Below are positions 35,199 to 44,477 of a DNA stretch of 64,000 bases, piece after piece (within the stretch, counting starts at the first letter, position 1; every line of letters starts with the position of its first letter). Under the pieces are notes generated by a model, which was given only the letters and a program-made list of their open reading frames with translations, was not told where the DNA came from and did no database searches. This DNA is from Sporosarcina koreensis (lineage in GTDB: Bacteria > Bacillota > Bacilli > Bacillales_A > Planococcaceae): NCBI RefSeq assembly GCF_001531445.1, contig NZ_LQYA01000203.1, positions 1 through 64,000 of the forward strand, in the 5' to 3' direction. A program made the position numbers and the translations under genes.

Positions 35199-36340
35199 GT
35201 GCTTTATTCAACAATTATGCACGGCGTCCTGTGCATCTCGTAAAAGGCGAGGGGACGGTCGTGGAAGATGCGGACGGTAAGACGTACCTCGATTTCACAA
35301 GCGGCATTGCTGTCGTCAGCCTCGGTCATGCGCATCCCGCAATCGTCAAGGCGATACAGATACAAAGCGAAAAGCTTTGGCATGTATCGAATTTATTTAA
35401 GAGTCCGGGGCAGGAAAAGCTCGCCGCCTCTCTACTAAAAGACACGCACTTTTCCCATGGTTTCTTCTGCAATAGCGGAGCAGAAGCGAATGAAGCGGCG
35501 ATCAAGCTCGCGAGAAAGCATACGGGCAAATCGACCATCATTACGTTCTACCAATCATTCCATGGCCGTACATTCGGGGCGATGTCAGCGACGGGTCAAG
35601 AGAAGATCAAGCAAGGATTCGGTCCGATGCTTGAAACGTTCAAGACGGTGCCATTCAATGATTCTGCAAAATTGGAAGCCGCTATCGACGACGACGTGGC
35701 CGCCATTATGCTGGAAGTAATTCAAGGAGAAGGGGGCATCCACACCGTTGCACCCGAATTTGCTTCGGTCATTACAGACATTTGCCAGTCGAAAGGGATT
35801 CTATGCATTGTCGATGAAGTGCAGACGGGTATCGGACGGACCGGCACCCGTTATGCATACGAGCATGCGGAGGTAAAACCGGATATTCTAACACTGGCAA
35901 AAGGATTGGGAGGGGGCTTCCCGATTGGAGCGATGCTCGGAACGGCCGATCTATTCGATGCATTCGGACCTGGGAGCCACGGCACTACATTCGGCGGTAA
36001 CCCGCTCGCTGTGGCGGTTGCGCAAACTGTCGTAGACCATGTTTTTGAGGAAGGGTTCTTGAAGGAGGTCAGCGGCAAATCCGATGCTTTGTTTAGGAAG
36101 TTGAAGGAGAACCTGCCGACTGAACGATTTGAAGTGCGCGGGCAAGGATTGCTCATCGGCATTGATTGCAAGGAAGACGTCGCACCTTTCATCCGCCAGG
36201 CGGAAGAAGGGGGGCTGCTCATCGTACAAGCGGGTTCCAACGTGATCCGTTTGCTGCCGCCGTTAACTGTGACTGAGCAGGAAATTGATCAGGCGGTTGA
36301 TATCCTGACATCGATTTTGCTTGTACCGACGACTGTATAA
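35195..36340 (+). CDS. argD: Acetylornithine transaminase
   Basis: A 381-residue class III PLP aminotransferase that makes N-acetylornithine. DEVQTGIGRTG holds the cofactor-binding aspartate, and LAKGLGGGFPIGAM the Schiff-base lysine at about residue 235. The TTG start overlaps the argB stop by 4 bp with GGAGG upstream. It ends the argCJBD operon; carAB and argF, which often follow in Bacillus, are absent here. Confidence 0.95.
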   Translation: MSALFNNYARRPVHLVKGEGTVVEDADGKTYLDFTSGIAVVSLGHAHPAIVKAIQIQSEKLWHVSNLFKSPGQEKLAASLLKDTHFSHGFFCNSGAEANEAAIKLARKHTGKSTIITFYQSFHGRTFGAMSATGQEKIKQGFGPMLETFKTVPFNDSAKLEAAIDDDVAAIMLEVIQGEGGIHTVAPEFASVITDICQSKGILCIVDEVQTGIGRTGTRYAYEHAEVKPDILTLAKGLGGGFPIGAMLGTADLFDAFGPGSHGTTFGGNPLAVAVAQTVVDHVFEEGFLKEVSGKSDALFRKLKENLPTERFEVRGQGLLIGIDCKEDVAPFIRQAEEGGLLIVQAGSNVIRLLPPLTVTEQEIDQAVDILTSILLVPTTV

Positions 36341-36347
36341 TCTAAAC

Positions 36348-36386
36348 AAAACGGATCTCACAGAACTAGGGAGATCCGTTTTTTCA
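36348..36386 (+). terminator. Terminator of argCJBD
   Basis: AAACGGATCTC (36349-36359)/GAGATCCGTTT (36371-36381) is followed by a T tract. A phased repeat array begins about 50 bp further on. Confidence 0.85.
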
Positions 36387-36432
36387 ATGATTGTTTCTTA
36401 AACTTCGAATGAGTAAATAGTCCCGAAAAGAG

Positions 36433-36540
36433 CATAACTAGTCTCAACTCGTCAAGATTACGCCAAAACTGCCTCGAACTCGCGCGTAACTCTCCTAGAT
36501 TGCGCCAAAACGCCACCAAACTCTCGCAAAACTGTCCGAC
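36433..36540. repeat. Phased intergenic repeat array C (10-11 bp period)
   Basis: An AACT-type tetranucleotide recurs at 36436, 36446, 36467, 36477, 36488, 36509, 36519 and 36530, with degenerate AGAT at the two missing phases (about 36456 and 36497). The spacing is 10-11 bp, exactly half that of the other arrays, with CTCG/GCGC sequence between. It fills the intergenic space between the argD terminator and the MFS gene. Confidence 0.65.
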
Positions 36541-36614
36541 CACATCACATCTTTAGAAAGAATGCCTACTATGATATGCTCATATAGCATTTATCACGAA
36601 AGGGAGACGACCAG

Positions 36615-37841
36615 ATGAAGCTAAAGGAAACAGATAGGTCCACAAAGAAACTCAACTTCGAGAAAAAAACTTGGTTATTGATTATCGGCATCATTTTTAT
36701 CGCATCAACACTGCGTTCCCCTTTAACTTCAGTGGGACCGATTATCGGTCCTATACGGGATGGGCTGGGAATGTCGAATGTGCTGGCGGGCTTCTTGACG
36801 ACAATTCCTCTTTTGGCATTCGCCTTTATATCACCGTTTGCTCCTAAGCTCTCAAAAAGATTCGGCATGGAACTGACTCTATTCCTATCTCTATGTTTAT
36901 TGACGGTCGGTATTTTAATCCGCTCAGCTGGTTCCATTTTCTTTTTGGTCGCTGGCACTTTCCTTATCGGTGTCGCCATCGCATTCGGAAATGTTTTATT
37001 GCCAGCCTTGTTGAAACTGAGCTTTCCATTACATATCGGATTAATGACAGGAATCTACTCGGTCGCTATGAACATTTCAGCGACGACTGCTTCGGGAATT
37101 AGCGCACCGATTGTGATCAATACAGAATTCGGTTGGCAAGGCGCGTTAGGGATTTGGGCTGCCTTATCCATGCTGGCGTTGTTATTATGGTTGCCGCAGC
37201 TGAAAAACAATGTATCCTTGCAACCGCAATTGGAAAAATCATTGGGGGATAAATCCGTTTCCTTATTGCGTTCGCCAATTGCTTGGGCGGTTACGTTTTT
37301 CATGGGCTTGCAGTCTTTGCTATTTTACTGTACAGCTGCATGGCTGCCCGAAATACTCGTATCTGATGGAATGACAGCCGAGAAAGCCGGCTGGATGTTT
37401 TCCCTTTTACAATTATCGCAATTACCGATGACGTTCATCATTCCGATACTAGCAGGCAGATTGAAAGATCAGCGAATAATCGTTATCGGAATAGCGGCAT
37501 TGTACTTGATCGGCTATGGTGGAGTTCTTGCCGGAGGAACATCGTGGATTCCGTTATGGATGATTTTAATCGGCATTGCCGGCGGCGCCTCCTTTGGATT
37601 GGCTATGATGTTTTTCACACTACGAACGGTGACACATACAGAAGCCGCGGAATTATCAGGCATGGCCCAATCGTCAGGCTATCTACTAGCAGCTGTCGGA
37701 CCTGTGCTGTTTGGATTTCTTCATGACATCACGGATTCATGGAAAAGTCCGTTGTTGATATTTATGATAGGTTCACTGCTCTTCCTGATTTGTGGATTGA
37801 AGGCAGGGCGAGATGAAAAAGTTGTTCTGTTAAAAAATTAA
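36615..37841 (+). CDS. MFS transporter, CynX/NimT (YycB-like) family
   Basis: A 408-residue, 12-helix major facilitator. The N-terminal RSPLTSVGPIIGPIRDGLGMS segment and overall length match the CynX/NimT group (cyanate or nitroimidazole permeases, YycB). AAGGGAG lies before the ATG. It is a single gene; the substrate is not predictable. Confidence 0.87.
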   Translation: MKLKETDRSTKKLNFEKKTWLLIIGIIFIASTLRSPLTSVGPIIGPIRDGLGMSNVLAGFLTTIPLLAFAFISPFAPKLSKRFGMELTLFLSLCLLTVGILIRSAGSIFFLVAGTFLIGVAIAFGNVLLPALLKLSFPLHIGLMTGIYSVAMNISATTASGISAPIVINTEFGWQGALGIWAALSMLALLLWLPQLKNNVSLQPQLEKSLGDKSVSLLRSPIAWAVTFFMGLQSLLFYCTAAWLPEILVSDGMTAEKAGWMFSLLQLSQLPMTFIIPILAGRLKDQRIIVIGIAALYLIGYGGVLAGGTSWIPLWMILIGIAGGASFGLAMMFFTLRTVTHTEAAELSGMAQSSGYLLAAVGPVLFGFLHDITDSWKSPLLIFMIGSLLFLICGLKAGRDEKVVLLKN

Positions 37842-37904
37842 TGTAACTTTTACCAATGTGCTCCGTCTAATTCATTGAATACCTGTAAGAAGGAGAGAGA
37901 GAAA

Positions 37905-38876
37905 ATGAAAAAAATTGGAGCAGTAGCACTAACCGCATTATTGGCAGGAAGCGCGTGGACACCTTTTGCAGTTCAGGCAAATGAGGACGTGATTCAGATG
38001 GAAAGTGAAGAGGTCAAGGATGCTTCGGATTTCATGCGAGCGACTGGCGTTATTACTAACATCGAAAACAGGGATAACGATCTGATGGTAACTGTCGAAA
38101 ATGAAGAAGGGCTCATCACGATTTTCCGTATCCAAGACAAGACGCTTCTATTCAATAGCGGTACTACAGAAGAAATTCAACCGGCCGACTTGAAAAAGGA
38201 TATGAAAGTGGAAGCATATTACGATAAAAACAAGCCAATGATCTTGATTTATCCAGCACAAATTACACCGGAACTATTCTTCGTCATCGATGAAGAAAAA
38301 CCGGGCAGCGTCAAAGTCGGTAAGTTCGATGAAGATTTCCTCAGCTTGGACAAGGAATTGAAATTGAACATTGGAGAAGAAACGACAATCGTTAACCAAC
38401 AAGGAGAAAAAATTAACAAGGGCGATTTATCAGGTAAGGAATTGGCAGTGTTTTATTCGATTACAACAAGAAGTCTGCCTCCACAAACACCTCCAGATAA
38501 AATCGTCGCGCTTGATCCATTGACAGATGAGGGTACAAACGAGGAGGAGGGTGAGGAAACTCCAGAAATCCCAGAAACTCAGGACATTCCGAATTCCGTT
38601 GTGAAGATGATCGCAAACGACCATTACATGAAAGATGGCGTCAAGATGATTCCTTTACGCAAAGTAGCGGAAGAACTCGGCTATACTGTAGTATCTCAAC
38701 CAAAAGTGAACGGAGCTATTCTGACAAAGGAAAATCGCTCATTCACAATTACGCGTGGCGAATTGACGTACGGTTTCAATAAGAGCTTACAGAAGTTTGA
38801 AGCAGCTCCGGAATTACATGAATGGAACAAAACCTATGTATCCGAAGACTTCCTAAAAGCATTGCTTGGTGAATAA
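37905..38876 (+). CDS. Secreted protein with C-terminal copper-amine-oxidase-like stalk domain
   Basis: A 323-residue exported protein. A signal peptide (KKIGAVALTALLAGSAWTPF, cleavage after AVQA near residue 25) leads to two beta-rich segments, an acidic linker (EEEGEETPEIPE) and, from about residue 240, the copper amine oxidase N-terminal domain pattern MKDGVKMIPLRKVAEELGYTV. That domain is a wall- or surface-associated stalk in many Firmicutes and does not bind copper on its own. ATG 37905 has AAGGAGAGAG upstream; the ORF extension to 37875 is rejected. Confidence 0.82.
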   Translation: MKKIGAVALTALLAGSAWTPFAVQANEDVIQMESEEVKDASDFMRATGVITNIENRDNDLMVTVENEEGLITIFRIQDKTLLFNSGTTEEIQPADLKKDMKVEAYYDKNKPMILIYPAQITPELFFVIDEEKPGSVKVGKFDEDFLSLDKELKLNIGEETTIVNQQGEKINKGDLSGKELAVFYSITTRSLPPQTPPDKIVALDPLTDEGTNEEEGEETPEIPETQDIPNSVVKMIANDHYMKDGVKMIPLRKVAEELGYTVVSQPKVNGAILTKENRSFTITRGELTYGFNKSLQKFEAAPELHEWNKTYVSEDFLKALLGE

Positions 38877-38892
38877 TAAGTAAATGAATCGA

Positions 38893-38942
38893 AGTCTGAA
38901 ACGATGGGACCGTCTTGACGGACGGCGTTTCAGACTTTTTTC
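38893..38942 (+). terminator. Terminator of the stalk-domain gene
   Basis: AGTCTGAAAC (38893-38902)/GTTTCAGACT (38927-38936) with an inner hairpin and a T run. Confidence 0.85.
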
Positions 38943-39016
38943 TATGAGCTAAATAGCGAACAATCACCAATTACTTCCCATACACTATACAAAGGATGCC
39001 AAGGGTGTGGTGACGA

Positions 39017-39313
39017 ATGAACGATCAATTTCAGCAAGGGGCAAACAAAGCGTATTCCATTAGCGATCTGTTAAAAGGGAAAGATCTTGAAATTGTAGCG
39101 GCCTCCCTTCTGCTAGTAGGAAAACTGAAAGTGGAATCTGTCCAGTTGTTCAGAGGCCAGCCTGTCGTAGCAGTCACATTGCTTGGCCAATTCAAATCGG
39201 CTTCTAATGATAATGAAAAAGGAAATGTGATGGCGGAATTTCTAGAACAGAATGGCGATATAACTTTAGATGAAGTGTTTGAAGGGATACGTAGACAAAT
39301 GTATAAGAAATAG
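39017..39313 (+). CDS. Hypothetical protein, 98 aa
   Basis: A 98-residue soluble protein with a helical N-terminus (ISDLLKGKDLEIVAASLLLVGKL, here given in part), a central beta segment (VVAVTLLGQF) and a charged C-terminus. I do not recognise a named family. GGGTGTGGTGACG precedes the ATG. It lies 12 bp before a 40-aa membrane peptide gene, so they form an operon. Confidence 0.75.
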   Translation: MNDQFQQGANKAYSISDLLKGKDLEIVAASLLLVGKLKVESVQLFRGQPVVAVTLLGQFKSASNDNEKGNVMAEFLEQNGDITLDEVFEGIRRQMYKK

Positions 39314-39325
39314 GAGGAGAAGAGG

Positions 39326-39448
39326 TTGTTCGGCAACACAGAATTTGACGCGGGGAAATTCATTAATATAGTATTGCTGCTCGTCTTTTTGCTACTTCTC
39401 ATTTTCGGATCGACAAAACTGGATGAACTTATATCAGATGTACCGTGA
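39326..39448 (+). CDS. Single-pass membrane peptide, 40 aa
   Basis: A 40-residue ORF: MFGNTEFDAGKF, one hydrophobic helix (INIVLLLVFLLLLIF) and GSTKLDELISDVP. The TTG start has TAGGAGGAG 9-10 nt upstream. No database family can be named. Its position directly after the 98-aa gene suggests co-expression. Confidence 0.68.
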   Translation: MFGNTEFDAGKFINIVLLLVFLLLLIFGSTKLDELISDVP

Positions 39449-39495
39449 AAAACTGCCCAGTCCAAAATGGCAGTTTATTTTCGATGGAATTTATG

Positions 39496-39524
39496 TTGCA
39501 AATGCAATAAAATTAAACTATGTT
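39496..39524 (+). promoter_or_regulatory. Promoter of the marR-paiA-paiB operon
   Basis: TTGCAA (39496-39501) and TATGTT (39519-39524) are 17 bp apart. Just downstream, TGCAAACAAAAATTTGTGCA (39532-39551) is an imperfect dyad that could be the MarR operator. Confidence 0.5.
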
Positions 39525-39563
39525 TGATCTATGCAAACAAAAATTTGTGCAAGGAGTAAACAT

Positions 39564-40016
39564 ATGAAGGAAATTCTGCGTGAAATTGGAATGATAGCAA
39601 GGGCCTTGGATTCTATTAGTAACCTCGAATTCAAAGAATATGAACTTACAAAAGGGCAGTATTTATATCTTGTGCGAATATATGAAAATCCAGGAATTAT
39701 TCAAGAGAAGGTAGCTGAGATGATAAAAGTTGACAGAACAACAGCATCTCGTGCGATAAAAAAGCTTGAAAGCAATGGCTTTATAGAAAAGAAAGAGGAT
39801 AAACTGAACAAAAAAATAAAAAAGCTCTATCCTACGGAGAAAGGAAAAAACATTTATCCTATTATACTAAGAGAACATGATCATTCCAATGAAGTTGCGC
39901 TCAAAGGATTTTCGCAAAAAGAGGAAGAAGATATTTATAATCTACTTCAAAGAATACGAATAAATATAGAAAAAGACTGGGAGTTTGTGAAAAAAGGAAA
40001 CAAGAGAGAATATTGA
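39564..40016 (+). CDS. MarR-family transcriptional regulator
   Basis: A 150-residue winged-helix regulator: LTKGQYLYLVRIYENPGIIQ, then the recognition helix VDRTTASRAIKKLES and the wing GFIEKKEDKLNKKIKKLYPTE. AGGAG lies 8 nt before ATG 39564. It is the first gene of an operon with paiA and paiB and probably controls it. In Bacillus subtilis paiAB has no adjacent marR gene to my knowledge, so polyamine or a related amine may be the ligand; this is inference. Confidence 0.87.
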   Translation: MKEILREIGMIARALDSISNLEFKEYELTKGQYLYLVRIYENPGIIQEKVAEMIKVDRTTASRAIKKLESNGFIEKKEDKLNKKIKKLYPTEKGKNIYPIILREHDHSNEVALKGFSQKEEEDIYNLLQRIRINIEKDWEFVKKGNKREY

Positions 40017-40559
<543 letters not shown>

Positions 40560-40578
40560 TTTTGGAAGGTGGATTGCT

Positions 40579-41262
40579 ATGTTTATTCCCAAGTATTTTA
40601 AGGTCTCTGATGTTGAAGAAGTTTGGGATTTCATTCAGGAAAACTCATTTGGCACCCTTGTCACGACAGAAAAGGGGAAACCGATTGCGACTCATTTGCC
40701 TTTGCAGTTACTAAAAGACGGAGAAGCTTTCTATATTACGGGGCATATGGCGTATGCAAATCCGCAATGGAAAACGTTTGAGGAAAATGAAAATGTGCTT
40801 GTGCTTTTTCAAGGGCCGCACGCTTATATCTCCTCCTCTTGGTATAACCATGAAAATGTCCCGACTTGGAATTACCAAGCGATTCATGTATATGGACGAG
40901 CTTCTGTGATGAGTGAGGAAGAATTGGAAAAAGAGCTTGCCTTATTACTACGAAAATATGAGCGGCATAGAGAGAGTGCTGTTTTGTGGGAGACACTTTC
41001 TCCTCAAACTAAAAATCAAATTAAAGGAATTGTTGGGTTTAGCATTAGGATACAAGAAATACAAGCCGCCTATAAACTTAGCCAAAATCGAAAGGAAGCA
41101 GACTATAAAAACATTATCGATAAGCTGAATGAGGAAGAGGATTTCAATTCTCATGAGATGGCGGAAGTGATGAAGAATAATAGAAGGTTCTGGAAATGTG
41201 TGGAAAAAAGCTGCCCCGTCCAACAGGGCAGCCTCCTTTTTATTAGGATAAGCGTTCTTTAA
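40579..41262 (+). CDS. paiB: PaiB, FMN-binding regulator/amine-related protein with extended C-terminus
   Basis: A 227-residue protein closely resembling Bacillus subtilis PaiB (about 207 aa): FIPKYFKVSDVEEVWDFIQE, GKPIATHLPL, HAYISSSWYNHENVPTWNYQ and QAAYKLSQNRKEADY are conserved. The FMN-binding split-barrel fold is typical. After MAEVMKNN the reading frame runs about 20 residues further, through the terminator hairpin, to a TAA at 41260-41262. It therefore overlaps the convergent nspC by 20 bp. The extension probably arose by loss of the original stop. AAGGTGG precedes the ATG. Confidence 0.9.
   Translation: MFIPKYFKVSDVEEVWDFIQENSFGTLVTTEKGKPIATHLPLQLLKDGEAFYITGHMAYANPQWKTFEENENVLVLFQGPHAYISSSWYNHENVPTWNYQAIHVYGRASVMSEEELEKELALLLRKYERHRESAVLWETLSPQTKNQIKGIVGFSIRIQEIQAAYKLSQNRKEADYKNIIDKLNEEEDFNSHEMAEVMKNNRRFWKCVEKSCPVQQGSLLFIRISVL
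41209..41242. terminator. Shared terminator hairpin between paiB and the polyamine operon
   Basis: GCTGCCC (41210-41216)/GGGCAGC (41226-41232) with A run on the left and T run on the right. On the minus strand it directly follows nspC and ends in six T; on the plus strand it lies inside the paiB coding sequence. Confidence 0.82.
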
Positions 41263-42385
41263 AGTCCTCGTAGCCGAATTCCTTGATCACTTTCGGACCA
41301 TCTGCAACTGTATTCAACACGATTGCAGGCAATTCCATGCCGTTGAACGTATTGTTTTTCACCATGGAGTAATGGGCCATATCACAGAAAACAAGCTTAT
41401 CGCCAGCTGTCAGTGGCTGATCGAATGAATAGTCGCCAATGACATCACCCGCTAGGCATGTAGGTCCGCCAAAACGATATGTTATGGCTTTCTCATTAGG
41501 CATACCAGCACCGACGATTTCAGGTCGATACGGCATTTCCAAAACGTCAGGCATATGGCACGAAGCCGAAGTATCCAAAATGGCAATCGGCATCCCGTTA
41601 TGCATCGTATCAAGCACAGTCGTAACGAGGAAGCCGGTGTTCAGTGCAATTGCTTCGCCGGGTTCCAAATAGACGTCTAGTCCATACTTTTCTTTCATGA
41701 ACAGGATGGATTCGATCAGTGTTTCAATATCATAATCGGGACGTGTAATATGATGGCCACCGCCGAAATTGATCCACTTCATGTCTTTCAAATACTTGCC
41801 AAACTTTTCGTCGACAACTTGTATGGTCCTTGCAAGGGTATCAGAGTTCTGCTCGCACATCGTATGGAAATGCAAGCCGCTTATTCCTTCCAGCTCATCT
41901 GGTTCGAAGTTCTCAAGCGTTACACCGAAACGTGAAAAGGTGAAGCACGGGTTATACATATCGACTTCAATCTCCGAGTACTCGGGATTGATCCGGATAC
42001 CGCATTCAATATGCTTCGGATAGTTTTTCACTTTGTCCCTGAAACGTCTCCATTGATCGAACGAGTTGAAGACGAGGTGATCGGAATACGAGAGGATTTC
42101 ATCAAAATCAGCTTCTGCATAAGCAGGGGAGTACGTGTGCACTTCTTTCCCCATTTCTTCAAATCCCAATTTCGCCTCCAATAAACCGCTTGAAGTCACC
42201 CCGTTCAAATACTGTCCGATAAGTGGATAGACTGAAAACATCGAAAAACCTTTTTGGGCCAATAAAATTTTGCAACCAGTCCGGTCAATAACCGACTTCA
42301 GTAATTCCAAGTTTTTGATCAACAGCCCTTCATCGACGACATAGGAAGGGGAGGGGACTGCATGTGGATCAAAATTCAATTTCAT
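41243..42385 (-). CDS. nspC: Carboxynorspermidine/carboxyspermidine decarboxylase
   Basis: A 380-residue PLP enzyme of the alanine-racemase fold (group IV decarboxylases). LLAQKGFSMF carries the Schiff-base lysine near residue 43, HFHTMCEQNSD and INFGGGHHITRPDYD are conserved NspC motifs, and DTSASCHMPDVLEMPYRPEI follows. It decarboxylates carboxyspermidine or carboxynorspermidine to spermidine or norspermidine. TAGGAGG lies upstream of the ATG. It is the last gene of the six-gene operon, 16 bp after its synthase partner. Confidence 0.93.
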   Translation of the reverse strand: MKLNFDPHAVPSPSYVVDEGLLIKNLELLKSVIDRTGCKILLAQKGFSMFSVYPLIGQYLNGVTSSGLLEAKLGFEEMGKEVHTYSPAYAEADFDEILSYSDHLVFNSFDQWRRFRDKVKNYPKHIECGIRINPEYSEIEVDMYNPCFTFSRFGVTLENFEPDELEGISGLHFHTMCEQNSDTLARTIQVVDEKFGKYLKDMKWINFGGGHHITRPDYDIETLIESILFMKEKYGLDVYLEPGEAIALNTGFLVTTVLDTMHNGMPIAILDTSASCHMPDVLEMPYRPEIVGAGMPNEKAITYRFGGPTCLAGDVIGDYSFDQPLTAGDKLVFCDMAHYSMVKNNTFNGMELPAIVLNTVADGPKVIKEFGYEDFKERLS

Positions 42386-42401
42386 TTACTGCAACCTCCT
42401 A

Positions 42402-43601
42402 TCAATCGATCAACTCTGGGTTGAAATCTTCCTGCCAAGGCAGACCGTATTCATTCAATGCTTCCATAAACGGATCTGGATTGAACTCTTCAACGTTATA
42501 CACGCCAGGTTTTTTCCATTCGCCTTTCAGGAATAGCATCGCGCCGATCATCGCAGGCACGCCAGTCGTGTACGAAATCGCTTGGGAACCTACTTCGCGA
42601 TAGCACTCTTGGTGATCGGATACATTATAGACATAATACTTTTTCTCTTCGCCGTCTTTTGTGCCTTGGAAAATACAACCGATATTCGTTTTTCCTTTTG
42701 TGCGCGGTCCGAGGGAAGCAGGGTCAGGAAGAACCGCTTTCAGGAATTGCAATGGAACGATTTCCTGTCCTTCGAAGTTGATCGGCTCAATTGAAGTCAT
42801 GCCGACATTTTCAAGCACTTTCAAATGCGTCAAGTATTTTTCCGAGAATGTCATCCAGAAACGGATTTTCTTGATGCCTTTAATGTTTTGTGCAAGTGAC
42901 TCCAACTCTTCGTGATAGAGAAGATAAACATCTTTAGGACCGATTTCAGGTAGATCGTATACGCGTTTTTCGGAAAGTGGCGGAGTTTCGATGAACTCGC
43001 CGTTTTCCCAGTAGCGGCCGTTTGCCGTGATTTCACGGATGTTGATCTCCGGGTTGAAGTTCGTTGCGAATGGATAGCCGTGGTCACCAGCATTTGCATC
43101 CACAATATCGATCGTATGGATTTCATCGAAATAATGCTTTTGTGCATACGCAGAGAAGACGCCAGTTACGCCTGGGTCGAAGCCGCAGCCTAGGATTGCA
43201 GTCAAGCCTGCTTGCTCGAACTTCTCGCGATACGCCCATTGCCATTTATATTCGAATTTCGCCGTGTCGAGAGGCTCATAGTTTGCTGTATCCAAATAGT
43301 GGACGCCTGTTGCAAGGCACGCATCCATAATCGTCAAGTCCTGGTACGGCAATGCAACGTTAATGACGATGTTCGGTTTGAAGCTGTTGATCAGTTCAAC
43401 CAATTCATCTACATTGTCCGCGTCGACTTGCGCCGTCTGGATTTTCGTTCGGCCGCCGTCGAGCTTTTCCTTCAATGCATCACATTTCGATTTTGTACGG
43501 CTGGCGATGCAAATTTCTTCAAACACGTCAGGTACTTGTACACATTTATGCACAACTACACTTGCTACTCCACCTGCTCCAATGATTAACGCTTTACCCA
43601 A
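42402..43601 (-). CDS. Carboxynorspermidine/carboxyspermidine dehydrogenase (saccharopine dehydrogenase family)
   Basis: A 399-residue NAD(P)-dependent enzyme. It starts with the Rossmann loop IIGAGGVASVVVHKC, and LGCGFDPGVTGVFSAYA and HQECYREVGSQAISYTTGVP are typical of the carboxynorspermidine synthase group. It condenses aspartate beta-semialdehyde with putrescine or diaminopropane and reduces the imine. Pairing with nspC supports this over saccharopine metabolism. It starts 24 bp after speB. Confidence 0.92.
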   Translation of the reverse strand: MGKALIIGAGGVASVVVHKCVQVPDVFEEICIASRTKSKCDALKEKLDGGRTKIQTAQVDADNVDELVELINSFKPNIVINVALPYQDLTIMDACLATGVHYLDTANYEPLDTAKFEYKWQWAYREKFEQAGLTAILGCGFDPGVTGVFSAYAQKHYFDEIHTIDIVDANAGDHGYPFATNFNPEINIREITANGRYWENGEFIETPPLSEKRVYDLPEIGPKDVYLLYHEELESLAQNIKGIKKIRFWMTFSEKYLTHLKVLENVGMTSIEPINFEGQEIVPLQFLKAVLPDPASLGPRTKGKTNIGCIFQGTKDGEEKKYYVYNVSDHQECYREVGSQAISYTTGVPAMIGAMLFLKGEWKKPGVYNVEEFNPDPFMEALNEYGLPWQEDFNPELID

Positions 43602-43625
43602 TCAAAACACCACCCAGTATGATTT

Positions 43626-44477
43626 TTAAGAATGTATTGCCAATAAAAGTTCGCGAAGCACTTTACAAGCAACCGCTGTCGATACTCCGCTTTGATCATA
43701 AATCGGTGACAGCTCATTGACATCGCAGCCGACAATATTAAGGCCGCTTACTGTCAAAATCGCTTGCAATAATTCCATGAAACTGACACCGCCAGCTTCA
43801 GGCGTTCCCGTGCCAGGGAAGACGGAAGGGTCCAATACATCCAAGTCGATCGTTAAATACACCGGTTTCCCTTGTAATCTTTCAACGACCTCTTCTAGTC
43901 CATTAAAATTGAATTTATTCGTGAATACACGATCTTTGCCCCATTGGAACTCGCTCCGATCTCCGGAACGGATGCCGAATTGGAAAATCCGGTCGTCTCC
44001 GAGGATATCCCATACACGATGAATGACTGTTGCGTGCGATAGTTTCTCGTCGAGGTAATGATCACGCAAATCCGCATGGGCATCGAATTGAATAATATGC
44101 AAATCAGGATATTGATCAGCGACAGCACGGACGGATCCGAGCGTCACTAAATGTTCTCCGCCAATCATGCAAGGAATTTTGCCGTCCTGCACGACTTTAC
44201 GCGTATACTCCTCGATTTGGCCTAAAGCTCTTTCCGTGTTACCAAAGCTTAACTCAAGGTCTCCTCCGTCATAAACGGGTAAGTCCTCTAAATCTTTATC
44301 CTGATAAGGACTATACGTCTCGATTCCGAAAGATTCGCCGCGCATCACTTTGCTTGCGAATCTTGTACCCGGACGGAATGACGTCGTCGAATCGAAAGGG
44401 GCGCCGAAAACGACGATGCCTGATTCGTCATATTCATTGTCACATCCGATGAACGTTTCGATATTTTTATTCAACAT
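43626..44477 (-). CDS. speB: Agmatinase (or N1-aminopropylagmatine ureohydrolase)
   Basis: A 283-residue ureohydrolase with the dimanganese motifs GGEHLV, DAHADLRD and DLDVLDPSVFPGTGTPE. It converts agmatine to putrescine and urea; in Thermus-type pathways a homologue acts on N1-aminopropylagmatine. It overlaps the speE stop region by 11 bp, so the two are coupled. Confidence 0.92.
   Translation of the reverse strand: MLNKNIETFIGCDNEYDESGIVVFGAPFDSTTSFRPGTRFASKVMRGESFGIETYSPYQDKDLEDLPVYDGGDLELSFGNTERALGQIEEYTRKVVQDGKIPCMIGGEHLVTLGSVRAVADQYPDLHIIQFDAHADLRDHYLDEKLSHATVIHRVWDILGDDRIFQFGIRSGDRSEFQWGKDRVFTNKFNFNGLEEVVERLQGKPVYLTIDLDVLDPSVFPGTGTPEAGGVSFMELLQAILTVSGLNIVGCDVNELSPIYDQSGVSTAVACKVLRELLLAIHS

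Noticed and set aside
43064-43589. Plus-strand ORFs opposite the dehydrogenase gene
   Set aside because: They lack ribosome binding sites and mirror a clearly conserved minus-strand enzyme.
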